Source: Candidatus Saccharimonadota bacterium (GTDB taxonomy: Bacteria > Patescibacteriota > Saccharimonadia > Saccharimonadales > Saccharimonadaceae). From it: 52,767 nucleotides of DNA. The stretch is from NCBI GenBank assembly GCA_016290315.1, contig JAEETK010000004.1, positions 1 through 52,767 of the forward strand, in the 5' to 3' direction. Under the pieces are notes generated by a model that searched no databases, was not told the DNA's origin, and worked only from the letters and a program-made list of their open reading frames with translations. Numbering within the stretch: the first letter of the stretch is position 1; each line of letters starts with the position of its first letter. Shown here one piece after another: positions 16,442 through 24,197 of the stretch. The translations under genes were made by a program, and so were the position numbers.

Positions 16442-18010
16442 ATGAAAGAATTCCTTATAAAACGCAAACGCGTCTTTCTGATTTTGACGCCGGCCTTTTT
16501 GGGCGTATTGTATATGGCATTATGTATATTTAACCTGCGCCAGTCTATTTGGTTCGATGAATCATTCAGCTCATATCTAACACGTTTTGATTTTGGGAAG
16601 ATTTGGAGCCTTACGGCAGCAGATGTTCATCCGCCACTATATTATTTTCTGCTAAAGATTTGGGCGCATACGTTTGGCCATGTTGATTTTGCGATGCGCA
16701 TGATGTCGACAGTCTTTGGTGCAGTAGCAATTCTATTCGCTTTCTTGTGGCTAAAATATAAATATGGTCTCAAGGCGGCGATGGCGGCTAGCTTCTTATT
16801 GAGCATCTCACCAGTCTTCGTCCGATATGGACAAGAAATGCGGATGTATACTATGGTTCTAGCAATAGTGTTTGCAGCAACATACTTCTTACAACTTGCC
16901 ATCGATAACGGCAAGAAGATTTGGTGGATTATTTATGCAGTTTTGGTTGCGGCAGGTATGTGGACGCACTATTTTGCGGCTTTTGCTTGGTGCGCACATC
17001 TAGTCTATTTACTCATTACATATGGAGTAAAAGGCTTCTTTAGGTATAAAATATGGGCGCCATACTTATTAGCGGTCGTGCTATTTTTACCGTGGATACC
17101 TAGCCTAGTTGCGCAGGTTGGAAACGTCGAATCGAACGGATTTTGGATTGGGCCCGTGAGTGTGTCAGTGATGGCAAATTATTTTGCGGAAGGTCTATTC
17201 TACATGAAGGCCGAAGAAATTCAAAACTGGCTACTCGTACTCGCTACAGCCACTGTGATTGTTGTTCTATTTTTAGCAGTACGCTATCGTAAAACGTTTA
17301 ATATGCTGTTATCTTTAGCGCTCGTGCCATTAGTATTGCTGGTGCTGCTATCTCTACCTCCGCTCAACCCGGTTTTCATTCCGCGATACATAATGTACGC
17401 AATGCTAGCGATTCCGCTGATTGCTGGAGTTGGATTGGTCATGTTGATAAATGAGCTATCGATGAAAAAGCGAAAGAAGTTGCATTTATTGCAAAATTCA
17501 ACATTAATCGGTTTTTCATTTATGGCAATTTTAGTCTCTAGCTCAATCATTGGAATTGCAACCGTATATGCAAAAGGAAACTATAATATATATACGGATA
17601 CAAAGTCCGCCAGCAAAGATCTTTACAATGCAATAATCGACCTAGATAACGGCGAAGGATTGCCTACAATAGTAAACTCTGCTTGGCTATACTATGATTT
17701 GTCCGCCTATACTTCCGAAGAAAACCCGATTCTTTTCATTAATGAGCAGACGGATTATCGCTACGGTTCAATGGAGCCGCTGAAGCAAAGTTATTTTGGG
17801 CGAATTGATAATTTAGATAAATGGCTAGAAGAACATGAATCTTTTTGGTATGTAGGTGCCGCTCCTGAAGAAGGCTCCGAGGAGCCATACTTGGTCTTTC
17901 CACGTGATGGTTGGCGAGTAGCGGAGGTTTCGTCGATGAAGTTTAATAATTATAGCGACGAATACCAAATCTTGAAAATTACCAGAGATGAGGTTTATAA
18001 TAACGACTAG
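16442..18010 (+). CDS. GT39/ArnT-type polyprenyl-phosphate-sugar transferase (membrane)
   Basis: The 522-residue protein has about 10-11 membrane helices followed by a soluble domain of about 130 residues outside. The first external loop carries SIWFDESFSSYL, with the acidic Asp-Glu pair of GT-C enzymes, and ADVHPPLYYFLLKIW is the conserved motif of the PMT/ArnT group (PF13231). Such enzymes move a sugar from a lipid-phosphate donor onto protein or lipid outside the cell. The real acceptor is unknown; glycosylated pili or surface proteins are possible. It is flanked by two tRNA-Pro genes in inverted orientation. Confidence 0.85.
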   Translation: MKEFLIKRKRVFLILTPAFLGVLYMALCIFNLRQSIWFDESFSSYLTRFDFGKIWSLTAADVHPPLYYFLLKIWAHTFGHVDFAMRMMSTVFGAVAILFAFLWLKYKYGLKAAMAASFLLSISPVFVRYGQEMRMYTMVLAIVFAATYFLQLAIDNGKKIWWIIYAVLVAAGMWTHYFAAFAWCAHLVYLLITYGVKGFFRYKIWAPYLLAVVLFLPWIPSLVAQVGNVESNGFWIGPVSVSVMANYFAEGLFYMKAEEIQNWLLVLATATVIVVLFLAVRYRKTFNMLLSLALVPLVLLVLLSLPPLNPVFIPRYIMYAMLAIPLIAGVGLVMLINELSMKKRKKLHLLQNSTLIGFSFMAILVSSSIIGIATVYAKGNYNIYTDTKSASKDLYNAIIDLDNGEGLPTIVNSAWLYYDLSAYTSEENPILFINEQTDYRYGSMEPLKQSYFGRIDNLDKWLEEHESFWYVGAAPEEGSEEPYLVFPRDGWRVAEVSSMKFNNYSDEYQILKITRDEVYNND

Positions 18011-18013
18011 AGT

Positions 18014-18089
18014 CGGGGCGTGGCGCAGTTGGTAGCGCGCGCGGTTCGGGACTGCGAGGTCGCCTGTTCGAGTCAGGTCGCCCCGACCA
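18014..18089 (+). tRNA. tRNA-Pro (anticodon CGG)
   Basis: A 76-base cloverleaf with CCA encoded. The acceptor CGGGGCG pairs with CGCCCCG. Anticodon loop TTCGGGA gives CGG. It starts three bases after the stop codon of the upstream glycosyltransferase and has no obvious promoter of its own, so it is probably cut from that mRNA. Confidence 0.95.
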
Positions 18090-18106
18090 GGAAATGTATT
18101 TATATC

Positions 18107-18136
18107 AAAAAGAGACTACGCGCGTAGTCTCTTTTT
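18107..18136. terminator. Bidirectional terminator
   Basis: AAAAAGAGACTACG and its exact complement form a long stem around CGCG, with A and T tracts at the ends. It serves tRNA-Pro(CGG) on the plus strand and the DHH-like gene on the minus strand. Confidence 0.88.
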
Positions 18137-18151
18137 GAAGTAGCAAGCTTG

Positions 18152-20272
18152 CTACATGCCCGGAATTTTAAAGGCGCTTGGGTCGGCAGGATAGACTTGG
18201 TCTGGCATTACACCAATACTACGGGCGGCAACATTGTTTTGTGCAGCACCACTAGGATTACCAGCAGCCTGCTCGTCTACGGCCGGCATAGAAGTAATCG
18301 GGGCAGCTAGATTCGCCGAATCGTCAGCAGTACCGCCACCTAATTCATTTTGAATTTGATTGGCATATTCTTGCGCGCTTGGCATCGGCGCATCAGCAGC
18401 ATCTAGCGGAGCGGCATTTAGATCAAATGGGGCTGGCGGTGGCGGTAATATAGAATCCGCATTTGGCATCGGAAGAGGATCAACATATTCATTATTCACC
18501 GTTTCCTCCGAAACTGGTGGCTCTTTAACCGCCGATTCTTCGTCGTTTGCAGGTCCATCTTGTTTGGCAGGCTCGTCTGACGATAGTATGCCATTTGGTA
18601 TTGGGGCAACTAATGGTTCACCCTCATCGAGAGTGGCAGAAATTGGCGCAGGTGGCAATGATTCCTTCGACAGTTCCGTCTCCATCAACGAGGCGTAGTC
18701 TTTAGGTGTCTCCGGTGGTTCAAGTGCTTCACCTGGCGGTGTTATATTTTTCTTAGTATGAGTAGATTGAAGCTCTGCCATCACAGATTCATCAACAGCT
18801 CCAGACATCTTTGGTTCCGAGACTAGCTGTTCGAGCTCGGCGGTAGCCTTAGCTTGCTCTTCTGGGGTTACTATTGGCGCGTCTGCGGCGAGCGTAATTT
18901 GTGGCTCTGGCTCTGCTGGTGCTATTGGAGTAATTGGAGGTTCTACGGATTGTTCGGCTGGCTCCGGTTCGGGTTCTGGCTGTGGGGCTGGGGCTGGAAT
19001 TGGCATTTCTACTGGTTCTGGAATTGGCTCTGGCGACGGTTTAGTCGGCGAGGTCACGGGCTCTAAATCGGGAATCTGAGAATCTATTGGCGCCGGTTCT
19101 ATGTCGACGGATTTACCATCTTCTGGTTCTGGTTCAGAGTCGGCCCTCACTGGCTCTTCAGCGACTTCTTCTGCTACAGGAGCCGGTTCCTCAATAGATT
19201 CCTGTTCTTTTTCAACCTCTTCTTTTTCAACCTCTTCTTTTGATTCCGCCTTAGTTCGTAATTCAGCTTTAACCTTTGGCGCGGCTTCATTTTTTGGTAT
19301 AGCTTTAACTTTCGGCACAGGTTGCTCGATTTCTGCCGGCTTATCTACTGGTTCTTCATGTTTTATGCTGAAGTTAGTTGGATCAGCAGGCTCGGCCGGC
19401 TCTTCTTTCGTAGCGTCCTCGCTCGTTTGATCAGATGAATCCGCCTCTTCCTTCGCATCCTCCGACGCGTCCACGACATCCGTAGTTAGAATATCAACAG
19501 GAATACTTGACGAAATCAGCTGCTGGTCGGCACCGGCCATCATTAGTTTGCTAGCAGTAGTCATTGTATCTGGCGACGTGCGCTCGTTCGAGAAACGATT
19601 CGTAGCTGCAACAATACCAGCCAATAATGCAGTGGCGGTGGATTTATCTATGATATCTTTGTCTTTTTCTTTAATTTCTTGCGAAAGACTAAATATCATT
19701 TCAGATACGGATGATGCGGCCGGATCACCCCATTCTATATCGCCAAATTTTCCAGGCACATTCGCAGAGATATTAATAGAACTGGCATCGTGCATAATTC
19801 GACCATACTCAGTCAAAGCCGAATCTAAATCATCAGAACTTGCCACATTTAAGGCTATAACAAGGTCAACATTATAGTCGCCATGGCTAAACTCCATATC
19901 TTTTTCGTCAATCGTGGTCTTATATGGAGTAATAAATACCTTTACATAATCGCCATCAATCTTATATCGTAAATGGTCAGCCTTCTCTTTATCTAGGGCG
20001 ATAATAAAATCTTGTAAGCTATTGGTATTTGTCTCAAAAGTTTTTTCTGGCTCAAGGAACTCTATCGCATTCGGCACGGAACCTGAAAAGATTGCAGTCG
20101 CATGCTTCCCGATTTTATCTAATATGAACGTAAGTCCAAGGGCGGCGGACAATTCGTCGACACTCGGATCCTTGGAGAGAGCAACTAGCACATTATCACT
20201 CGTACGGATACGTTCCGCCACTTGAGATATGATGCTACCGCTCGCTTTTGGCTGAGTATTAGTATTTGGCAT
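18152..20272 (-). CDS. DHH-phosphoesterase-like protein with degenerate active site and long Pro/Glu-rich tail
   Basis: Residues of about 10-250 follow the DHH/NrnA-type fold: DNVLVALSKDPSVDELSAAL resembles the first motif, VDLVIALNV the second, and FGDIEWGDPAASSVSEMI the motif after DHH. The metal-binding residues are mostly lost: the expected DHH block reads ISANVPG, and VSKDPSVDEL replaces the usual H-x-D-x-D. About 400 residues of low-complexity Pro, Glu and Ala follow, then a conserved-looking end (YPADPSAFKIPGM). Catalysis is therefore unlikely; nucleotide binding or a scaffold role is possible. It has a good promoter (TTGCAA, 17 bases, TAAACT). Confidence 0.75.
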   Translation of the reverse strand: MPNTNTQPKASGSIISQVAERIRTSDNVLVALSKDPSVDELSAALGLTFILDKIGKHATAIFSGSVPNAIEFLEPEKTFETNTNSLQDFIIALDKEKADHLRYKIDGDYVKVFITPYKTTIDEKDMEFSHGDYNVDLVIALNVASSDDLDSALTEYGRIMHDASSINISANVPGKFGDIEWGDPAASSVSEMIFSLSQEIKEKDKDIIDKSTATALLAGIVAATNRFSNERTSPDTMTTASKLMMAGADQQLISSSIPVDILTTDVVDASEDAKEEADSSDQTSEDATKEEPAEPADPTNFSIKHEEPVDKPAEIEQPVPKVKAIPKNEAAPKVKAELRTKAESKEEVEKEEVEKEQESIEEPAPVAEEVAEEPVRADSEPEPEDGKSVDIEPAPIDSQIPDLEPVTSPTKPSPEPIPEPVEMPIPAPAPQPEPEPEPAEQSVEPPITPIAPAEPEPQITLAADAPIVTPEEQAKATAELEQLVSEPKMSGAVDESVMAELQSTHTKKNITPPGEALEPPETPKDYASLMETELSKESLPPAPISATLDEGEPLVAPIPNGILSSDEPAKQDGPANDEESAVKEPPVSEETVNNEYVDPLPMPNADSILPPPPAPFDLNAAPLDAADAPMPSAQEYANQIQNELGGGTADDSANLAAPITSMPAVDEQAAGNPSGAAQNNVAARSIGVMPDQVYPADPSAFKIPGM

Positions 20273-20311
20273 TTTTATTTTTTCTGTTTATTTTTGACCT
20301 TTATCAGATTC

Positions 20312-20340
20312 AGTTTAGCATAAACTTTTTCTAATTGCAA
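20312..20340 (-). promoter_or_regulatory. Promoter of the DHH-like gene
   Basis: On the minus strand the -35 TTGCAA (20335-20340) and -10 TAAACT (20312-20317) are 17 bases apart, with a TGC extension before the -10. Confidence 0.65.
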
Positions 20341-20360
20341 GTATTAAATCATATCTACAC

Positions 20361-20389
20361 TTTACAATTTGCAAATTTTAGAATATAAT
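20361..20389 (+). promoter_or_regulatory. Promoter of rpsT
   Basis: The -35 TTTACA (20361-20366) and -10 TATAAT (20384-20389) are 17 bases apart. The leader of about 35 bases carries an AAGGA site. Confidence 0.7.
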
Positions 20390-20430
20390 ATACATTAATT
20401 GAAATAATAATTTTAAGGAAAAAGAATTAA

Positions 20431-20835
20431 ATGCCGATTATCAAATCCGCGAAGAAGGCTGCGCGCCAAGCTGTTAAGCGTCGCAACAACAATCAAGCGA
20501 CCAAAAAGGTTATCCGTAATGCATTGAAGGATTTCCGCAATAAACCAACCGCCGAAAAAATGGCAGTCGTCCAATCAGAGTATGACAAAGCCGTTAAAAA
20601 AGGCTTGATGAAGAAAAATACTGCTAGCCGTCGCAAGGCAAACCTTGCAAAATGGGCAAAAGAGCACAATGTAAAGATAGCTGCCAGCAAAAAGGCTACC
20701 GCGCCAAAAGCAGAGACAAAAGTAGCCGAAAAACCAGTCGCTAAGACTACTACCAAGAAAACTGTCGCAAAAAAGGCTCCAGCCAAAAAAGCAACCGCAA
20801 AGAAAACTACTACAAAGAAAGCGGCCGAAAAATAA
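20431..20835 (+). CDS. rpsT: 30S ribosomal protein S20 with Lys/Ala-rich C-terminal tail
   Basis: S20 binds 16S rRNA early in small-subunit assembly. The first 85 residues are typical (MPIIKSAKKAARQAVKRR, then KAVKKGLMKKNTASRRKANL). About 45 further residues form a repetitive tail rich in Lys, Ala, Thr and Pro, with no counterpart in ordinary S20 of about 87 residues. The tail resembles histone H1-like or mycobacterial HupB tails and may add RNA or DNA binding. The gene stands alone, with its own promoter and terminator. Confidence 0.93.
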   Translation: MPIIKSAKKAARQAVKRRNNNQATKKVIRNALKDFRNKPTAEKMAVVQSEYDKAVKKGLMKKNTASRRKANLAKWAKEHNVKIAASKKATAPKAETKVAEKPVAKTTTKKTVAKKAPAKKATAKKTTTKKAAEK

Positions 20836-20850
20836 AAATACTTAAGCCTT

Positions 20851-20882
20851 AAAAATCTCCGTCTTATTGACGGAGATTTTTT
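20851..20882. terminator. Bidirectional terminator after rpsT
   Basis: AAAAATCTCCGTC pairs with GACGGAGATTTTT around a TTATT loop. It sits between the convergent rpsT and CYTH genes and overlaps the stop of the latter by two bases. Confidence 0.9.
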
Positions 20883-21444
20883 ATCCTGCAATTGTATCGT
20901 GTTCCGATGACTCGAGTAATTCGCCGTAGCTTTGCTCGATTGGCTTACCTTTCACCTTTAGAACTCGGAAAGTTTCAACTAAGTCATCAAATGCTTCTTC
21001 TGGATCATCGCTGTCACTGAGGTTCGATTCTATGCGACCATAATAACCTGGCAGCCCGTCAATTTTGTCAATATACATACTAATAGTGTCACCCATATTT
21101 AGCTCTTCCCTACGGCGGCTAACTTCGTACTTGAGCTCATATCCTAGCTGATAAACGATATGGGCGGCTTCCGTATAATCTTTTACTACCGTAGAATTAA
21201 CGATATCTAGGTGCTTATCTTCGAAATGACGGCGCAATACAAGCGCATAAATAGTTTTGTCTGGCGCTTTTACGATAGTTCTCAGCGATAGGCGTGGCAT
21301 AGACTTGTCACGAGCGTAGTTTTTCGGAACAAAAACACGATCGTGCTGCCAATACGCTTCCGAAAACTTAAAATTTATTTCCTCAAGCGTCTGTATAAAG
21401 TCGGCACGGCTCTGCAGCTTCATTTTTACGATAGATTTTTTCAT
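20881..21444 (-). CDS. CYTH-domain protein (triphosphate tunnel fold), degenerate
   Basis: The 187-residue protein has the CYTH order: an N-terminal strand, YWQHDRVFV, RLSLRTI, YALVLRRHFE, YEVSRRREEL, MYIDKIDGLPGYYGRIE, and a final SYGELLE that is typical of the family. CYTH proteins bind or hydrolyse triphosphates such as thiamine triphosphate or polyphosphate. The hallmark ExExK at the N terminus reads VKMKL here, so two of the acidic metal ligands are missing and activity is doubtful. I start it at the ATG at 21442-21444, which overlaps the RNase HI stop in an ATGA arrangement. Confidence 0.75.
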   Translation of the reverse strand: MKKSIVKMKLQSRADFIQTLEEINFKFSEAYWQHDRVFVPKNYARDKSMPRLSLRTIVKAPDKTIYALVLRRHFEDKHLDIVNSTVVKDYTEAAHIVYQLGYELKYEVSRRREELNMGDTISMYIDKIDGLPGYYGRIESNLSDSDDPEEAFDDLVETFRVLKVKGKPIEQSYGELLESSEHDTIAG

Positions 21445-21857
21445 AGAGTTGCTCCTTCGCGGGCTTTGTTTGCCCATTCGTCTGCGCTTTCATTTCCTTT
21501 TGTCCCGACATGACCACGCGTCCATTCTAGGACTACGTCGGGATTGTCAAGATATAAAGCATATAGTTCTTGAACGAGCTCGAGATTTTTAATCTCGCCT
21601 GTTTTCTTTTTCCACCCGTTTTTCTGCCAGTTGGGCGCCCATTTTGTAACTACATTAACCCAAAACTCGCTATCGGTTGATATAGTGTCGCCTGGTTTGG
21701 CAATTTTATAGGCAGCGATGAGAGCTTGAGCTTCCATGCGAATATTAGTGGAATTCCCTTCCCGGCCAAGAGCTACAGGTTGACCATCAAGGATAACAGC
21801 ATAGCCACCAGGGCCCGGATTCGGACTTGCGCTACCATCTGTATAATAGTGTGCCAT
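21441..21857 (-). CDS. rnhA: Ribonuclease HI
   Basis: The 138-residue enzyme cleaves the RNA of RNA-DNA hybrids. The four metal-binding acids are present: Asp7 in YYTDGSASPNPG, Glu42 in RMEAQAL, Asp62 in STDSEF and Asp126 in ESADEWA; His116 in RGHVG is also kept. It is slightly shorter than the E. coli enzyme. It is first in a two-gene operon with the CYTH protein. A TGGTAAAAT element lies at 21866-21874 on the minus strand, eight bases before the ATG, leaving almost no leader. Confidence 0.92.
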   Translation of the reverse strand: MAHYYTDGSASPNPGPGGYAVILDGQPVALGREGNSTNIRMEAQALIAAYKIAKPGDTISTDSEFWVNVVTKWAPNWQKNGWKKKTGEIKNLELVQELYALYLDNPDVVLEWTRGHVGTKGNESADEWANKAREGATL

Positions 21858-21910
21858 ATGCCTTTATTTTACCACAGTTCATCTCGGTGAAAACATTTTA
21901 TAAAAGATAC

Positions 21911-21939
21911 TTGACCACTGCAAAAATCGATGTTAGTAT
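21911..21939 (+). promoter_or_regulatory. Strong promoter of the atypical small membrane protein gene
   Basis: The -35 TTGACC (21911-21916) and -10 TAGTAT (21934-21939) are exactly 17 bases apart, with a TGT extension. It is among the most canonical promoters in the window. Confidence 0.7.
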
Positions 21940-21956
21940 ATGCTTGTTGGATTAGT

Positions 21957-21995
21957 CTGAGCATAGTGCGAAAGATAGCCAATGCAAACGCTCAG
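21957..21995 (+). promoter_or_regulatory. Leader hairpin next to the ribosome site
   Basis: CTGAGC (21957-21962) pairs with GCTCAG (21990-21995), and inner GCAT/ATGC bases can extend the fold. The stem touches the GGGAGG ribosome site, so it may control translation of the gene at 22008. Confidence 0.4.
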
Positions 21996-22007
21996 GGAGG
22001 AAAATAC

Positions 22008-22421
22008 ATGAGCGCTATTTCTACAATTTTCGTATGGGTTGCACCGGTCAGTTTATGCGTAGTAGCTTGCGCTGCATTCGCCTACAGCTTTAAGCTGAAA
22101 GAGGCGCCGAAGCAGGCCAACACCTTCAGGTGCGTGGCTTTCGGTCTGGCACTTCTCGCGGCGATCGATTTAATGGTTGCGCCGCAGCTTCTGCCTAATA
22201 CTACAAACGATTACGAAGTCGTCTTCTCCAAAGACGACACGATTGTAGTAATCGACGTAGAAAACGGTACGACGAAGAAGTATGACCTGGGAAAGATTCC
22301 GCACACAGGAGACGCATCCGCGTACTCCAAAGATGCTACCGTCAGCGTAGTAAGCAGCTGCGTAGGCAGAGCCGTTCTCATCTGCCCGTCAGGCCAGATG
22401 GAGGCTGAATCGGCCGAGTAA
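22008..22421 (+). CDS. Small membrane protein of unknown function with atypical composition
   Basis: I do not recognise this 137-residue protein. Two hydrophobic helices lie at about residues 5-28 and 44-60, followed by a domain of about 75 residues with two cysteines (SSCVGRAVLICPSG) that is probably outside the cell. The ATG at 22008 is chosen because AGGGAGG is placed well before it; a reading 26 codons longer has no such site. Codons are richer in G and C at third positions than in neighbours (CTG, GCG, GTC), hinting at a different origin or at strong expression. It has its own promoter, a leader of about 60 bases and a terminator. Confidence 0.7.
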   Translation: MSAISTIFVWVAPVSLCVVACAAFAYSFKLKEAPKQANTFRCVAFGLALLAAIDLMVAPQLLPNTTNDYEVVFSKDDTIVVIDVENGTTKKYDLGKIPHTGDASAYSKDATVSVVSSCVGRAVLICPSGQMEAESAE

Positions 22422-22470
22422 TCGAATAGCGCAACATAAATGCGCAGAACCCATACAAAAAATATACACT

Positions 22471-22495
22471 GCCGCAGCACATGCTGCGGCTTTTT
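22471..22495 (+). terminator. Terminator after the 22008 gene
   Basis: GCCGCAGC-ACAT-GCTGCGGC is followed by five Ts. Confidence 0.88.
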
Positions 22496-22510
22496 CCATA
22501 CAATACAATT

Positions 22511-22538
22511 TTGACGCGCCCCTGATTAGTGATAAAAT
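22511..22538 (+). promoter_or_regulatory. Promoter of tRNA-Leu
   Basis: TTGACG (22511-22516) and TAAAAT (22533-22538) are 16 bases apart with a TGA extension. The -10 box ends eight bases before the mature tRNA. Confidence 0.7.
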
Positions 22539-22546
22539 ATAGCCAT

Positions 22547-22633
22547 GCCCGCGTGGCGGAATTGGCAGACGCGCTAGCTTCAGGTGCTAGTGCCCTCACG
22601 GGCGTGCTGGTTCAACTCCAGTCGCGGGCACCA
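22547..22633 (+). tRNA. tRNA-Leu (anticodon CAG)
   Basis: An 87-base class II tRNA with a long variable arm (TGCCCTCACGGGCG) and encoded CCA. The acceptor GCCCGCG pairs with CGCGGGC. Anticodon stem CTAGC/GCTAG encloses TTCAGGT, giving CAG. Confidence 0.95.
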
Positions 22634-22648
22634 TGTTATTCGGCTTTA

Positions 22649-22679
22649 AAAAACTCACCTCTTTTGGAGGTGAGTTTTT
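22649..22679. terminator. Bidirectional terminator between tRNA-Leu and the pseudopilin operon
   Basis: AAAAACTCACCTC pairs with GAGGTGAGTTTTT around TTTTG. It ends both the tRNA transcript and the leftward pilin operon, whose last stop is at 22682. Confidence 0.9.
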
Positions 22680-22681
22680 GG

Positions 22682-24196
22682 TTATGAGCGATCTGCGGCG
22701 TTTCTGCAAGATGCCCCATTCGTATAGGTAACAGCTTGCGTAGTGCTATCCCAGGTAGTCTCGCTGCGGAGACAGTTGCGAGTCACATAAAAATCTTTCT
22801 TCACGTAGTCTTTGTTATCATCAGGATCATTCACCGCTAAGGCGTAGTTAGCAATTGGGAAGTAGGTATCGACTAGCTCAATGCGAGCTTCTATGCGGCG
22901 GAATAAGTCGTTTGCGCGACCAGTAGCGTCCACAGTTGGCTGCACGTAAGCAAATTCTACTGCTTTGCAGCCGGAATCGTCGGTATCCTTCCTGTCTACA
23001 TATATCGTATCAGAGTCTTTTATACAGTTACGTAGCTCGACATTAACTTCAGTTTCTGGCTCACCATACGGCAGATTTAAAACTAAGAAGAAAGTCGTGT
23101 AGTTACGCGCGTCGCCCTCACTAGCGACGACCGATTTGCGAGGACGTGGGATTGGAATATCCGCATTACAAGCATATCCACTTGCGACATCTACGTTATC
23201 TCGAAGAATACAATGCACATCAAGCGGGGTGTTCTGTGACTTTAGGGCCGATGTCGCAAAGACAGAGGTTGAAGTTGTGCCAATGTGGTTGGAGTATTGT
23301 TCTTTTGTGATACCATAAAGATTTTGAGTAGTCGGACGAAGCGTGATTGAACCCCTATTAGAACGATAGATACTACCATCTTTCTCGGCAGAATAGAACT
23401 GACTCAGTTTAAAGCTCGTCGCCGTTTGGATTAAGGTGGCCTGAATCGTTGATGGCACCGATGGCTTATTTGTGAAAGTATTTTGATAATCTGAAATATT
23501 ACTCAGGAATCTATTGTTTGTCTTTAGGGTACCTTTCATCTCTGGATCACTATTAAATGCATGAAATTCGGGCTTAATGTTGCCAGAGTTATTGCTCGCA
23601 GTAGTAAGATCCTTGCGACTAAACCAGCTCAACACAATACGATTTACACTGTTAGTAGCCTCCGCCGATTCGGTACGAATCGGTACCATCTTGGTTGGAT
23701 AATTCTTCGTTAGAGTAGTGATATAATTCCTGCTTTTCTGAGATATTTTAACGCAGGTATATGCCTGGTCAAATTCTCTTGCAGAGCCAGTAACGTTATT
23801 ACTGTCACTCTTTGTCTGAATTAGCGTTTCGTGGTTTTCTGTATTGTAGCCAAGAATCTTGCTAATAATGTCACAGTCTTGAGAGGTTTCTTCAGCATTA
23901 TTGGTAAAAGCTTCAACATACTTTGTACAATCAATAGATGCACCATTCACTACAAGTGTATTGCCGCCGTTATTGACGCAGTTTTGATAACGAAGCAGAA
24001 CAATCTTTGCATCCTCGATACCAGCTAGTGCGGAGTTGTAGGCTGACTGAGAAAGACTATAGTTGGTTGTACGCCCACTCTCAGATAGCATCAATCGAAT
24101 AAAGCTAAGTGCAATAATGCTCAAAAGAGTTGCCGTAAAAATAACGACATAGATCGCGGCAGCGCCTTTTTTAGTTTTGTTTTGAATATTCGACAT
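22682..24196 (-). CDS. PilX-like type IV pilus accessory protein
   Basis: The 504-residue protein begins with a basic tip and one membrane helix (AAAIYVVIFTATLLSIIALS), then an amphipathic stretch (YNSALAGIEDAKIVLLRY) typical of the N-terminal helix of PilX-like proteins. The large outer region has several cysteines. It lacks a clean prepilin cut site, as PilX-type proteins in Gram-positives often do. I use the ATG at 24194-24196, since GAGAGG lies before it; the ORF could be read 33 codons further into the preceding gene. It is the last of four pilus genes in one operon. Confidence 0.75.
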   Translation of the reverse strand: MSNIQNKTKKGAAAIYVVIFTATLLSIIALSFIRLMLSESGRTTNYSLSQSAYNSALAGIEDAKIVLLRYQNCVNNGGNTLVVNGASIDCTKYVEAFTNNAEETSQDCDIISKILGYNTENHETLIQTKSDSNNVTGSAREFDQAYTCVKISQKSRNYITTLTKNYPTKMVPIRTESAEATNSVNRIVLSWFSRKDLTTASNNSGNIKPEFHAFNSDPEMKGTLKTNNRFLSNISDYQNTFTNKPSVPSTIQATLIQTATSFKLSQFYSAEKDGSIYRSNRGSITLRPTTQNLYGITKEQYSNHIGTTSTSVFATSALKSQNTPLDVHCILRDNVDVASGYACNADIPIPRPRKSVVASEGDARNYTTFFLVLNLPYGEPETEVNVELRNCIKDSDTIYVDRKDTDDSGCKAVEFAYVQPTVDATGRANDLFRRIEARIELVDTYFPIANYALAVNDPDDNKDYVKKDFYVTRNCLRSETTWDSTTQAVTYTNGASCRNAADRS

Positions 24197-24197
24197 G

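Noticed and set aside
18360-19430. Plus-strand Ser/Gly/Trp-rich frames opposite the DHH-like tail
   Set aside because: They are the complement of a Pro/Glu/Ala repeat region and have no ribosome site or promoter.
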